64,000 nucleotides of DNA from Chloroflexi bacterium RBG_13_51_36 (GCA_001796515.1 MGMS01000016.1:22714-86713); one strand, 5' to 3'; counted from the first letter of the stretch, positions 48,134 through 57,747 are shown. Notes: generated by a model from the letters alone, not told the origin. A program made the numbers and translations.

Positions 48134-49288
48134 TCAACCCAGCACCAGTTTGTACATGACTCCGAGTGCAGCGCCCCCAAGTATGAGCCACGCCGAGTTC
48201 ACTTTTAGCCGGAATACCATGATGACTGCTATGATGGTCAGCACAATCGTGAACCAGTCCACTAATCCAGAGCGTCCCAACTGAAAAGTGACTCCGACCA
48301 TGAGCCCCAGTGCCGATACGTTCACCCCGTCCAGGAATGCCCTCGTCCACCATCTCTTTTTTAGCCAGGGCATGATACGAGCGACCAGGGCAGTTAAGAA
48401 GAACGATGGCAGAAAGAAAGCCAGGGCAGCGAGTAGACCAGAGGGCCAGCCTCCTACAAGATAGCCAACAAAGGTAGCGCTGCTAGCTATCGGACCCGGA
48501 GTTATCTGTCCGGCGGCGATTGCGTCCAACAACTGCTGGTTGGTGAGCCAATGCATGCGCTCAACAAATTCGGCGTTGAAAAAGGCAAGAAGTACGTAGC
48601 CGCTTCCATAAATGACGGCACCGATTTTGAGCATGGTGAGGAAAAGGGTGACCCGGCTGAAGGGAGCAGCACCGGCCTGGAAGAGGTGCAGAGGCAATTT
48701 GAGCGCAGGCGCAAGCAGGGCAAGGGAAAGAGAAACTGTCTTCTTCATAAGGCGCCGGCCGCCATAGACGAGCAATACTGCGGTCGCCCCGCCAAAGAGA
48801 AGGGCTATTTCGTTGAGCCCTAGGAAGTAGAAGGCTATGACTCCGATGCCGATGATTGCAGTAAGCGGCCCTTTGATTGCCTTCCTCCTTAAGTCCCACA
48901 ACGCCTGAATAATGATGGCAATAACGACCGGTTTGACACCGTAGAGGATCCATCCGACCTGGGGCAAGGAGCCGTAGCTCGCATATGCCCAGGCCAGAAC
49001 CAGCGTGACTAGCATGCCAGGGATGATAAACAATAGACCGGATGTTACATACCCGAGCCAACCTGCACGCACCAGCCCCAGGTATAGTGCCATCTCCGTG
49101 GCATTTGGCCCAGGAATAAGGTTAGTGGCGCCTATCATATCGAGGAAGTCCTGGTCATCGAGCCAGTGACGGTTCCTGACCGTCTCCCGTTGCATGATAG
49201 CTATGTAAGCTGCCGGCCCACCAAAGGCAGTAGCGCCAATTCTCAGGAAGAGAGACGCAGTTTCTTGTAGGTGCGCTTTTCCCGTCAC
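48134..49288 (-). CDS. chrA: Chromate transporter family protein (two CHR domains)
   Basis: FLRIGATAFGGPAAYIAIMQRETV...LIPGPNATEMALYLG; second half NAEFVERMHWLTNQQLLDAIAAGQITPGPI. Confidence 0.9.
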   Translation of the reverse strand: MTGKAHLQETASLFLRIGATAFGGPAAYIAIMQRETVRNRHWLDDQDFLDMIGATNLIPGPNATEMALYLGLVRAGWLGYVTSGLLFIIPGMLVTLVLAWAYASYGSLPQVGWILYGVKPVVIAIIIQALWDLRRKAIKGPLTAIIGIGVIAFYFLGLNEIALLFGGATAVLLVYGGRRLMKKTVSLSLALLAPALKLPLHLFQAGAAPFSRVTLFLTMLKIGAVIYGSGYVLLAFFNAEFVERMHWLTNQQLLDAIAAGQITPGPIASSATFVGYLVGGWPSGLLAALAFFLPSFFLTALVARIMPWLKKRWWTRAFLDGVNVSALGLMVGVTFQLGRSGLVDWFTIVLTIIAVIMVFRLKVNSAWLILGGAALGVMYKLVLG

Positions 49289-49299
49289 AATCCCACCTA

Positions 49300-50082
49300 C
49301 TAATCAGAGGTAGTAGACCCACGAAGTCTACGCCGAGTCGGATTCTTCGGTCGTCCCGATTCCATCGGGACTCCCTCAGAATGACAAAAAGGCAATGGAT
49401 CAGAATGACAAAAAGAGAAGGGCTCGGAATGGGCGGAAGCCAAATGGCCAGAGCTTTGGCTTGCGATTATGGCCCTGACAGGGGCGAAGTAGAGGCGGTG
49501 GATTGGCGAAGGTCCGAGCTTGCGCAGACAGGACATGTGTATTCCTGTTCCGTAGCCTTTATGCCGGGCAAATCCATAGCCAGGATAAATCTGGTCGAAT
49601 TCCACCATCATATGGTCCCTGGTGACCTTAGCTATGATAGAAGCACAGGCAATGGAGAGACACAATTTGTCGCCCCTGGTTATTCCTCTTTGAGGAAGGG
49701 GACATTGAGACAGGGTGACTCTATCAATAAGGAGGAAGCTCGGTTGTTTGGTCAGTTTCTCCACCGCCTGCACCATAGCCAGCCTGGTGGCCCTTAGGAT
49801 ATTTACGGAGTCAATCACTTGAGAAGGAACGATACCGATGCCCACAGCCACAGCTTCCCTGCTAATTAAGTCGAAGAGGGATTCCCGTTTCCTGGAGTCT
49901 AATTCTTTGCTGTCCCGAACCAGCCCAAGCCAGGAAAGATTGGCGGGATTAGGTAGGATAACGGCACCGGCCACCACCGGGCCGGCTAGAGCCCCCCGCC
50001 CGACCTCATCAATGCCAGCGATGAGCTCATAGCCCTGCGATTTGAGCTCGTTTTCCTCATCGAAGTTCGGAAACCTTCTCAT
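49300..50082 (-). CDS. rnhB: Ribonuclease HII with repeat-encoded C-terminal extension
   Basis: GIDEVGRGALAGPVVAGAVIL; SIIAKVTRDHMM; tail SSGHLASAHSEPFSFCHSDPLPFCHSEGVPMESGRPKNPTRRRLRGSTTSD comes from the intergenic repeat. Confidence 0.92.
   Translation of the reverse strand: MRRFPNFDEENELKSQGYELIAGIDEVGRGALAGPVVAGAVILPNPANLSWLGLVRDSKELDSRKRESLFDLISREAVAVGIGIVPSQVIDSVNILRATRLAMVQAVEKLTKQPSFLLIDRVTLSQCPLPQRGITRGDKLCLSIACASIIAKVTRDHMMVEFDQIYPGYGFARHKGYGTGIHMSCLRKLGPSPIHRLYFAPVRAIIASQSSGHLASAHSEPFSFCHSDPLPFCHSEGVPMESGRPKNPTRRRLRGSTTSD
49310..49450. repeat. Dispersed repeat family (GGATTCTTCGGTCGTCCCG / TCAGAATGACAAAAGGCGAAGGGCTC)
   Basis: Related copies near 47284-47350, 51400-51660 and 54680-54830. 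Confidence 0.8.
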
Positions 50083-50317
50083 AACTCCCCCTGCCCGCCG
50101 ACGCCAAAGGCTCAGGCGGGCAAGCCCCTCTTATCCTTCGACTCCGCTCAGGACATGCCTTAAGAGGGGAATCGCTAAAATAGAGATTTTCCCTTCTCCC
50201 TCCCCCTTAAAATAAGGGGGATAAAGGGGGTTATTTCCAGTACCCTGTTGCTGCTTTGCTCAGCATCCATTGCATTCTTCATAACTCCCCTAACCCCTCT
50301 TACCTTAAGAGGGGGAT

Positions 50318-51364
50318 TTATGTTTCTCTTTCAACAGAGTCAATGATCCCGCCTCCCAACACCTCATCAACATTATAGAACACAATGGCCTGCCCGGGGG
50401 TTACGGCCTTTTGTGGCTGGGCGAAATGAACATCCACGGAGTCGTTCCTGAAAGATAGGGTAGCTTCTGTCTCCTTTGACTTATAGCGTATCTTGGCCCT
50501 GGCTGTAATGGACTCCCGCGGTATCTTGCCTGATATCCAGTTCAGATTATGGGCGGTAAGCTTCCGGCTGTAGAGCTCCTCTTCATGGCCGAGCACAATT
50601 CTATTGCTTTCCGGCTCTATCCTGATTACATAGAGCGGCTTGCCGGAGGCTAATCCCAAGCCGTGCCTCTGCCCGACGGTATAAAAGGCTATTCCCCGGT
50701 GCTGGCCTAATTTCCTTCCCCGGGTATCTACAACTTCGCCGGGCAGAGTGGGAAATCTCTGGCTGAGAAAAGCGCCGTAGTTTTTCCGGGAAATGAAGCA
50801 GATATCCTGGCTGGACTTGGTGGCTGTGGGCAATCCCGCCTGCATCGCCATCTGTTTAACCTCGTCTTTGTTATGCTCGCCTAAAGGAAACAAGACACGC
50901 CCCAGCTTTTCCTGGGTTAGAGTATAAAGAAAATAAGATTGGTCTCTGCGGGTGTCGGCGGCTTTAAGCAGGCGATGGCCGTGACGGGAATGTTCTACTT
51001 TGGCGTAATGGCCTGTAGCCAGATAGTCGGCGCCTAGGGAGAGCGCTTTATCGAGCAGGAGGCCGAACTTTACATAATGGTTGCAGGCAACGCAGGGATT
51101 GGGAGTCCGCCCATGCCGGTATTCCCGGCAAAAATAGTCAACTACACAGGACTCAAATTCTTTCTGCAGGTCGAGCTGATGGTAGGGAATGCCTAGAATG
51201 CGACAGATGTCTGCTGCCCGGTGGGCGTGGTCGTCGAATGAGGGAGAATCCCGGAGGCGCATGTGGATGCCTATCACTTCATAGGCGGCCCTTGTGAGCA
51301 GCAAAGCAGCGGCAGCGGAATCTACCCCTCCGCTTAAGGCCACAGCGACTTTTCTTTTAGTCAT
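50318..51364 (-). CDS. mnmA: tRNA-specific 2-thiouridylase
   Basis: VAVALSGGVDSAAAALLL; GRTPNPCVACNHYVKFG; SQDICFI; GQHRGIAFYTVGQRHGLG. Confidence 0.95.
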   Translation of the reverse strand: MTKRKVAVALSGGVDSAAAALLLTRAAYEVIGIHMRLRDSPSFDDHAHRAADICRILGIPYHQLDLQKEFESCVVDYFCREYRHGRTPNPCVACNHYVKFGLLLDKALSLGADYLATGHYAKVEHSRHGHRLLKAADTRRDQSYFLYTLTQEKLGRVLFPLGEHNKDEVKQMAMQAGLPTATKSSQDICFISRKNYGAFLSQRFPTLPGEVVDTRGRKLGQHRGIAFYTVGQRHGLGLASGKPLYVIRIEPESNRIVLGHEEELYSRKLTAHNLNWISGKIPRESITARAKIRYKSKETEATLSFRNDSVDVHFAQPQKAVTPGQAIVFYNVDEVLGGGIIDSVERET

Positions 51365-51399
51365 GCCTAAAGTTCATACCTTGAATCTTCGAGAGTGCC

Positions 51400-51660
51400 C
51401 GGTAATGTCATTCTGAGGAGTCCCGACGGAATCGGGACGACGAAGAATCTCAAAGATTCTTCACGGATCCTGCCCTGAGTGACACGAGATTCTTCCCCTT
51501 CACTCCGTTCAGGGTCAGAATGACAAGAAGGGAAGGTCTCACACTGACAAAAGGCGAAGAGATCAGAATGACAAGAGGCGAAGGGCTCAGAATGACGCTG
51601 GATGTCGTTGAACATCTTTTAGATTCTTCCCCTTCACTTCGTTCAGGGTCAGAATGACAA
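51400..51660. repeat. Dispersed repeat cluster, same family as 49310
   Basis: TCATTCTGAGGAGTCCCGACGGAATCGGGACGACGAAGAATCTC; GATTCTTCCCCTTCACTCCGTTCAGGGTCAGAATGACAAG occurs twice. Confidence 0.88.
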
Positions 51661-51666
51661 CAATAG

Positions 51667-52290
51667 TCAGGCTGGGAAGCCAGGCAATAACCGGCTCACT
51701 TTATCCCAGATGATCTCGGCAACTTCGCGTTTGGGCAGGGAGGCATCTATCACCAACCAGCGGTCAGGCTCAGCCGCGGCCATCTTGAGGTATCCCTCCC
51801 TCACCCGCCGGTGGAACGATAAATCCTCTAACTCAAAACGGTCTTTCAAGCTTCGTTTTCGTGCTAATCCCTGCTCAGGTGAAATATCCAGGAGGATTAT
51901 GAGGTCGGGATTGATATACCCTGTTGCCATATTGTTGACCATCTTTATGGCAGTAAAATCAAGTCCCCGCCCATAGCCTTGATAGACCATGGTGGAGTGA
52001 GTGAAGCGGTCGCAAAGAACCACTTTACCTTCTTCTAAGGCAGGACGAATCACCTCAGCCACCAGTTGGGCACGGGAAGCAGCCAGGAGAAAGAGCTCAG
52101 CCTGGGGCGAAATAAGGGAGCCCCCCTTCCTCTTAAGTGCTTTTCTTAGCTCGTTACCCAGAGCCGTGCCCCCCGGCTCATGGGTCAATACCGCGGGGGT
52201 GTTTTGCCGCTCGAGCTTTTTCAGCAAGAGCCTGGATTGGGTGCTTTTACCGCAGCCTTCGCCGCCCTCAAAGGTGATGAACAGTCCCAA
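51667..52290 (-). CDS. tmk: Thymidylate kinase
   Basis: LFITFEGGEGCGKSTQSRLLLKKL; LCDRFTHSTMVYQGYGRG. Confidence 0.95.
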   Translation of the reverse strand: MGLFITFEGGEGCGKSTQSRLLLKKLERQNTPAVLTHEPGGTALGNELRKALKRKGGSLISPQAELFLLAASRAQLVAEVIRPALEEGKVVLCDRFTHSTMVYQGYGRGLDFTAIKMVNNMATGYINPDLIILLDISPEQGLARKRSLKDRFELEDLSFHRRVREGYLKMAAAEPDRWLVIDASLPKREVAEIIWDKVSRLLPGFPA

Positions 52291-52293
52291 AGA

Positions 52294-53700
52294 TTACCTC
52301 GATTTCCTTTTGCCGCCTGGTTCCACACCCCGGCTACCAGGGTTGAAACCGCGGCGTCCAGCTAAGATCCGCTGTAGATTATGGACATAGGTAGATTGGG
52401 CCTCACGGGGATAGAGGGCATCCAGACAGTGTTTCATTTGAGCGGCATTATTGCTTTTGAGGACATAAATCGGTATACCAAGTGCTTCGGCATCCCGTAT
52501 CTTCTGCGGCTTGCGGCGGTAATAACTCCGTGTAGTGAGGAAAATGTCTGCTTGCCTAAGGTCAGCGACGATTCTCAGCTCCCTTCGCCCTTCCCTGGCA
52601 GTTTGTTCCAATCGAGACCGGTTGGCCCCGAACAGGTAGAATCGCAGCGTCTTTTCCGGCTGTTTCTCTTCTTCCCTGCTTTCCCATGTCAGAGGGGATG
52701 TTATCGCTTCCCTTTTTACCTCACCATCTTCATCCATCGAGCGCACTTCGGCCTTGGGGGGTTGGCCATGCAAGAGAGCATCGACAGCCTCGGTCACATT
52801 GGGATGTACGGTTACCTTGTAATAATCGACAATTTCCACCACCATATCAAAGGTGGGCGGAGCCTTACGCTCCAGGATAGATTTCTGTGTGTGCCGTCGC
52901 CTGGCTTCTTCATCTCCCAGGGTAACGGTCTGGACGCCGCCGATAAGGTCGGACAAGGTAGGATTCATTATCAAGTTTTCCAGAGTGTTGCCGTGTGCCG
53001 TGCCCACCAACTGCACTCCCCGCTCAGCGATAGTCCGCGCTGCTTTGGCTTCGAGCTCAGTGCCTATTTCGTCAATGATTATGACCTCAGGCATGTGATT
53101 TTCCACCGCTTCAATCATCACCGAATGTTGTTCAGCGGGAGCAGCCACCTGCATTCGCCGGGCATGCCCGATGGCGGGATGAGGAATGTCTCCGTCCCCG
53201 GCAATTTCGTTGGAGGTGTCAATTACGATAACCCTTTTCTTGAACTCATCAGCCAGCACTCGAGCCACTTCTCGCAACATGGTGGTTTTGCCTATACCCG
53301 GCCGCCCGAGCAGCAGGACGTTGTTGCCCGATTCGATAAGGTCTTGAATCATCCCTACGGTGCCGAACACAGCTCTGCCCACACGGCAGGTCAGTCCAAT
53401 TATGTAGCCGTTTCTATTGCGTATGGCCGAGATGCGGTGAAGGGTGTGGTTGATGCCGGCGCGATTATCTCCGCTGAACTCGCCAATGTGTGACACCACA
53501 TAGTCAATATCAGCCTGGCTCACCTCTTTAGAATTGAGGACTAATTCTCTATGGAGGAAGCGGGCTTCGGGGAGACGCCCTAAATCTAAGATTACCTCCA
53601 GCAGCGCGCTATGGTCGGGCTGCTGGTAGAGTGGCTCACGAATAGGGAGTGGCAAGACATCAAGTAGCGCATCTAGATCGTCGGTAACTACCCTTCGCAT
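52294..53700 (-). CDS. Ycf45/SpoIIIAA-like AAA ATPase
   Basis: NVLLLGRPGIGKTTMLREVARVLADEFKKRVIVIDTSNEIAGDGDIPHPAIGHARRMQV; MPEVIIIDEIGTELEAKAARTIAERGVQLVGTAHG. Confidence 0.88.
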   Translation of the reverse strand: MRRVVTDDLDALLDVLPLPIREPLYQQPDHSALLEVILDLGRLPEARFLHRELVLNSKEVSQADIDYVVSHIGEFSGDNRAGINHTLHRISAIRNRNGYIIGLTCRVGRAVFGTVGMIQDLIESGNNVLLLGRPGIGKTTMLREVARVLADEFKKRVIVIDTSNEIAGDGDIPHPAIGHARRMQVAAPAEQHSVMIEAVENHMPEVIIIDEIGTELEAKAARTIAERGVQLVGTAHGNTLENLIMNPTLSDLIGGVQTVTLGDEEARRRHTQKSILERKAPPTFDMVVEIVDYYKVTVHPNVTEAVDALLHGQPPKAEVRSMDEDGEVKREAITSPLTWESREEEKQPEKTLRFYLFGANRSRLEQTAREGRRELRIVADLRQADIFLTTRSYYRRKPQKIRDAEALGIPIYVLKSNNAAQMKHCLDALYPREAQSTYVHNLQRILAGRRGFNPGSRGVEPGGKRKSR

Positions 53701-53724
53701 ACTGTGGCAATACCCTTTTTCACC

Positions 53725-54606
53725 TTACCAGCCCCGGGGGGATAACAATTCCTGCTGGGGTATAGCCTTGATATCCAGGCCGGGCATGGCGGCTCCCAGG
53801 CCTTTGGATACCTCAGCGAGGACGGCCGGGTCCTGGTAATGGGTGGTAGCTTTAACGATAGCTTGCGCTCTGTTCGCAGGGTCGCTGGACTTGAAAATCC
53901 CCGAGCCCACAAATACTCCCTCAGCCCCCAGCTGCATCATCAAGGCAGCGTCGGCGGGCGTCGCCACACCACCGGCGGCGAAGTTCACAACCGGCAACTT
54001 CCCTGTCTTGTGCACATCAATTACCAGCTCCAGAGAAGCACCGAGGGCTTTCGCCTCAGCTAATAATTCGTCCTGAGGTAAGCCTTGAAGCCGGCGAATT
54101 CCATCCTGTACTGCCCGCATGTGCCTGACGGCTTCCACGATGTTGCCCGTTCCTGCTTCGCCCTTGGTGCGAATCATGGCCGCCCCTTCGGCGATACGGC
54201 GCAACGCCTCGCCCAGGTCGCGGCAGCCGCAAACAAAAGGAACCTTGAAATCATGCTTCCAGATATGATGGCTTTCATCGGCGGGAGTGAGCACTTCGGA
54301 CTCGTCAATGAAATCCACGGCCAGTGCTTCCAGAACCTGGGCTTCGACGAAGTGACCGATGCGGCATTTGGCCATTACGGGGATACTGACCGCCTCCTTT
54401 ATGGCCGTGATTATAGTGGGGTCGGCCATGCGGGCCACTCCGCCGGCGGCGCGGATGTCTGCCGGCACTCGTTCCAGTGCCATAACGGCGCAGGCACCGG
54501 CTTCCTCGGCAATCTTCGCCTGCTCCGCACTGACCACGTCCATAATCACCCCGCCCTTCAGCGTCTGGGCCAGCCCCGTCTTAACTCTCCAGGTACCCTT
54601 TTCCAT
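53725..54606 (-). CDS. pdxS: Pyridoxal 5'-phosphate synthase lyase subunit
   Basis: [56 protein letters not shown]. Confidence 0.97.
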   Translation of the reverse strand: MEKGTWRVKTGLAQTLKGGVIMDVVSAEQAKIAEEAGACAVMALERVPADIRAAGGVARMADPTIITAIKEAVSIPVMAKCRIGHFVEAQVLEALAVDFIDESEVLTPADESHHIWKHDFKVPFVCGCRDLGEALRRIAEGAAMIRTKGEAGTGNIVEAVRHMRAVQDGIRRLQGLPQDELLAEAKALGASLELVIDVHKTGKLPVVNFAAGGVATPADAALMMQLGAEGVFVGSGIFKSSDPANRAQAIVKATTHYQDPAVLAEVSKGLGAAMPGLDIKAIPQQELLSPRGW

Positions 54607-54679
54607 CAGTTTCCATTATAACGCCGTGCAAATCAAATCACAAATGTCAAAATCCAAATGACAAAACAAGAGTGTCCGT

Positions 54680-54830
54680 GATGTCATTCTGAGGAGTCCC
54701 GCTACATTGGGACGACGAAGAATCTCGAAGACTCTTCGCGGAGTTTACCCTGAGCATAGTTAGATTCTTCCCCTTCACTGTGTTCAGGGTCAGAATGACA
54801 GGCAGCGAAGGGCTCGCAATGTCGACGAAC
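54680..54830. repeat. Dispersed repeat, same family as 49310
   Basis: TGTCATTCTGAGGAGTCCCGCTACATTGGGACGACGAAGAATCTCGAAGA...GATTCTTCCCCTTCACTGTGTTCAGGGTCAGAATGACA. Confidence 0.88.
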
Positions 54831-54893
54831 CAATAGAATTGCCCCGCCTGACGAATCAGGGCGGGGCAATGACAACCAACCGGATTATGGTCA

Positions 54894-56007
54894 CTAATCC
54901 GCGCCAGGGTCAGCGGCATGGGAGTTCTTCCAGTTCGCCCACGGTATGGCGACATTCTCTGGAGTGGTCGACCAGTTATCATGGACGATAACATAGTCAT
55001 CTGGAGAGAACTCCGCACCATCACCATCGGGGTCCCAGTTTAGAATATATCCTACGCCCGTGACGGCGTGCCCAACATCGTCACTCCAATACTCGTCAGG
55101 GTTAGGCGGGTACGAGCCTGGCATCCAGTCCCCCCACCTAAATACATCTATCGTTTCTTCACTTTCGGGGTCGGTGTAATTTATTCCGACAGGTACCGGG
55201 TTCCAGTAGGTAAAACAGACTACCAGAGGTCGACCGGCATCAATCTCAGCCGTATAAAAAGGAAGACCCACTGCCATATCAGTAATCACCGTCCAATCAT
55301 AACCAAGTTTCCCGGCAGGAAGGCCAAAAGGAGGGGGAGGAGGTACGGGTGGGTGGGTAGCGTCCCAGCGTACAAATTCCAGAGTGCCCGGACCCATATC
55401 AACGTTGTAGGTCCCAGGGGCGCCCGGATTGACCCGGGCCATGCTGCCGGTGTTATTGGTATCCATATAATAACCGAGGTACTCCGCCACTGTATTGAGA
55501 TTAGGTGGTTGCTGAAAGGCGGTCAGATTCTCGGCATTAGAATGTCCCATCACGGCGTCCCAGTACCCGAGGATGTTGACCATCGCCATGGGGGCACAGT
55601 AGTTAGTAGCAGGGGGAGTAGACGGCAAGGTTACACTGGGTGGCTGGCTTGTGTCGGGGACTTCGTCTATGAAAGTCATATCGAAGCCGAAATTAGCGGT
55701 GATAGTGTAGTCACCATTCATGGTGATGGTGGTGGTGGCAGCTTCGTCGTCCCCAATGGTGCCCACATCTCCGGTCCACTTGACAAAGTGGTAGTCGGCA
55801 TCGGCGGTCGCAGTAAGGTTGACCACGGTACCTGTGTCATAGGTGTGAGTGCCTTCTGAGGGCGCGGTGACATCACCACCTGCCGTGCTGGCTAAGGTCA
55901 GGTCATACTGGGTTGCAGGCGGTGTTGTGGTGCAACCGATGCCGTTACCCAGGACCGTGAACAACAATACTACGATTAGAGCGATTGGGATCAATCTGAG
56001 TTTCATT
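54894..56007 (-). CDS. Lipoprotein with InlB-B-repeat-like domain and C39-like peptidase domain
   Basis: Lipobox VLGNGIGC; YDLTLASTAGGDVTAPSEGTHTYDTGTVVNLTATADADYHFVKWTGD; PPATNYCAPMAMVNILGYWD...VGHAVTGVGYI. Confidence 0.75.
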
Positions 56008-56199
56008 TTCCCCTCCTCGGTATTACTTTGACGGTCTTCGGACAGACCAAGCTTCGTCACTGTGCCGAGACTGTGACCTCCGGCACCGATTCGGGGGCGC
56101 TATCACCCGCGCAATCGCAACCTGCACAGGGTCAAAGTGTGGTTTTCCCGAAATCCTACCTGATACATCCATACTACACCCGTGCCCTCACACTGTCAA
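56008..56199 (-). promoter_or_regulatory. Promoter and conserved leader A
   Basis: -35 TTGACA (56199-56194), 17-bp spacer, -10 TAGTAT (56176-56171); leader ends CGTCAAAGTAATACCGAGGAGG-ATG; homologous to leader B. Confidence 0.75.
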
Positions 56200-56447
56200 T
56201 CACTTTTTCCCGGCATTTCGGCAGATTGGCAGAGAGTAACCAAATGATCTCAGTCTTAGGAGAAATCGAGATGTCAAAACGTTTAGAACGACACTGCACT
56301 CCGTTATTGCGAGGCTGGCGAAGCCAGCGGAAGCAATCTCAGTGGGAACAGGGGATTGCCGCGCTTCGCTCGCAATGACATATCACTTATAGTCGCGAGG
56401 CAACGAGCAGCAAGGCGGAATTTGTCTCCGTGCTACGTTCAAATGGA

Positions 56448-56479
56448 ATAGGGTCGAGGAGTTAACTCCTCGACCCTAT
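56448..56479. repeat. Perfect 32-bp palindrome, possible bidirectional terminator
   Basis: ATAGGGTCGAGGAGTTAACTCCTCGACCCTAT followed by GTTTTTCCC. Confidence 0.9.
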
Positions 56480-56531
56480 GTTTTTCCCTCTGCTCACCGT
56501 CGCCCAACCAACCTGAATTAAGGCAAGGTCA

Positions 56532-57488
56532 TTACGGCGGTGGTAGGAGGCCTATGGTCAGCAGATGAGACTCTAGACAACAATCATTGTCCGGATCCGT
56601 GTCCTCGAATCCCTGCCCCACTTCAATGCAACCCCAGGTGACCAGTGTGATGGTCTGCCATGGCACTGCCCCCGTAAGGTCGAACAGGATGTCAAGGGGA
56701 GACGGGTAACCTATCCAGTTGATTGTCTTTGTGTAGTTAGTGCATATCTTGAGCTCCCAGTCCACTTCCATATCCAGGGTCTTGGTCACGCAGACCGGCA
56801 GTTCAATTTGCGTGCACTCGTCGACAGGGTCACCGTCCACCGTGCAGTGCTGGTTCGCCTTGCTTTCAGCAGGAGGATTCATCTTCACTGCGTCGGGACT
56901 GTTGACGACATGGAGCGTCATCAGCTCGCCTTGTCCTGATCCCTCCATGCCGGTGTTGTGGACCTTGATCCAGGACGTCTGGTGCACCGATACCACTGTT
57001 CCCTCGTCTTCCCCAGACACATGCTCGGAATACTCGGCATCAATCCAGTCGCCGGGGTTGAGCCATAGGATCTGGCCGGGTAGTTGGGGAGGGATCGGTA
57101 CGCCGTTGTGCGTCCAGGTTAGGAACGTGACATAGGCGTCCACCTGTACCGGCGTCACGAAGTTCAGAGTGAAGGTCTTTGTGCCGCCGGCAACCACTTC
57201 CTGAGTTGGCGAAGGTGTGATGCTAACAAATATCCCGGGACCACCCGAGACGTAGGCACAGGTCCAGTTGCTGGCGGCCACGGTGAAGTTTGCAGCGACA
57301 CTAGTACCGTTGATGTCTGAGCCCGATGCTGGTGACAGTTTGTAGCTCACCGCCCCCGTCCAGGGAGAACCATCAAGGGTAGCTTTCACCTCAATCGTCC
57401 CTGTCGTCGGTGTTCCTGTACAGCTCGGGATGAAAAGCGCAATCAATACGATTGAAACCAAACAAATAGAGAGAAGCTTCTTCGTCAT
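56532..57488 (-). CDS. Secreted hypothetical lipoprotein
   Basis: GGAGGTAAACGT-ATG; MTKKLLSICLVSIVLIALFIPSCTGTPTTGTIEVKATLDGSPWTGAVSYKLSPASG. Confidence 0.75.
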   Translation of the reverse strand: MTKKLLSICLVSIVLIALFIPSCTGTPTTGTIEVKATLDGSPWTGAVSYKLSPASGSDINGTSVAANFTVAASNWTCAYVSGGPGIFVSITPSPTQEVVAGGTKTFTLNFVTPVQVDAYVTFLTWTHNGVPIPPQLPGQILWLNPGDWIDAEYSEHVSGEDEGTVVSVHQTSWIKVHNTGMEGSGQGELMTLHVVNSPDAVKMNPPAESKANQHCTVDGDPVDECTQIELPVCVTKTLDMEVDWELKICTNYTKTINWIGYPSPLDILFDLTGAVPWQTITLVTWGCIEVGQGFEDTDPDNDCCLESHLLTIGLLPPP

Positions 57489-57492
57489 ACGT

Positions 57493-57558
57493 TTACCTCC
57501 TAATTTCATAGTGTAGTGCTCCCAAAAAAGACTGTGATCTATTTATGCCCCGTTTCAT
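57493..57558 (-). CDS. Candidate 21-aa upstream ORF in leader B
   Basis: GAGGAGGTG-ATG; MKRGINRSQSFLGALHYEIRR*; its AGGAGGTAA end overlaps the SD of the 56532-57488 gene. Confidence 0.45.
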   Translation of the reverse strand: MKRGINRSQSFLGALHYEIRR

Positions 57559-57747
57559 CACCTCCTCGCTGGTATTTGACGCCTCCGGGCAAACCAAACC
57601 TTCCATGTGTGGCGAAGCTACGACTTCCGCTACCGACCGGAGGGGCGCCGTAGCCCGTGCCATCTCAGCTTGCGCAGATGAAAAGTCTGGCTCTCCGAGA
57701 TACTGCTTGATACTATCAATACTACACCGCGTCTCTCGTAGTGTCAA
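57559..57747 (-). promoter_or_regulatory. Promoter and conserved leader B
   Basis: -35 TTGACA (57747-57742), 17-bp spacer, -10 TAGTAT (57724-57719); leader resembles leader A to the GAGGAGG. Confidence 0.75.

Noticed and set aside
51367-51615. 82-aa minus ORF (FNDIQRHSEPFASCHSD...)
   Set aside because: Translation of the dispersed intergenic repeat, not a convincing gene.
52381-53493. 370-aa + strand ORF
   Set aside because: Antisense to the Walker-motif ATPase 52294-53700.
56270-56385. TTGCGAGG...GAAGCAATCTC...GGATTGCCGCGCTTCGCTCGCAATGACA repeat (also near 5170-5290, 8220-8280, 58075-58145)
   Set aside because: Looks like a commonplace dispersed intergenic repeat type in such genomes; noted but no specific function can be supported.
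57555-57640. GGGCAAACC followed by CGAAGCTACG on the + strand, reminiscent of a c-di-GMP-I riboswitch
   Set aside because: Promoter, SD and gene all point to the minus strand; the match is partial and not present in leader A in the same form.
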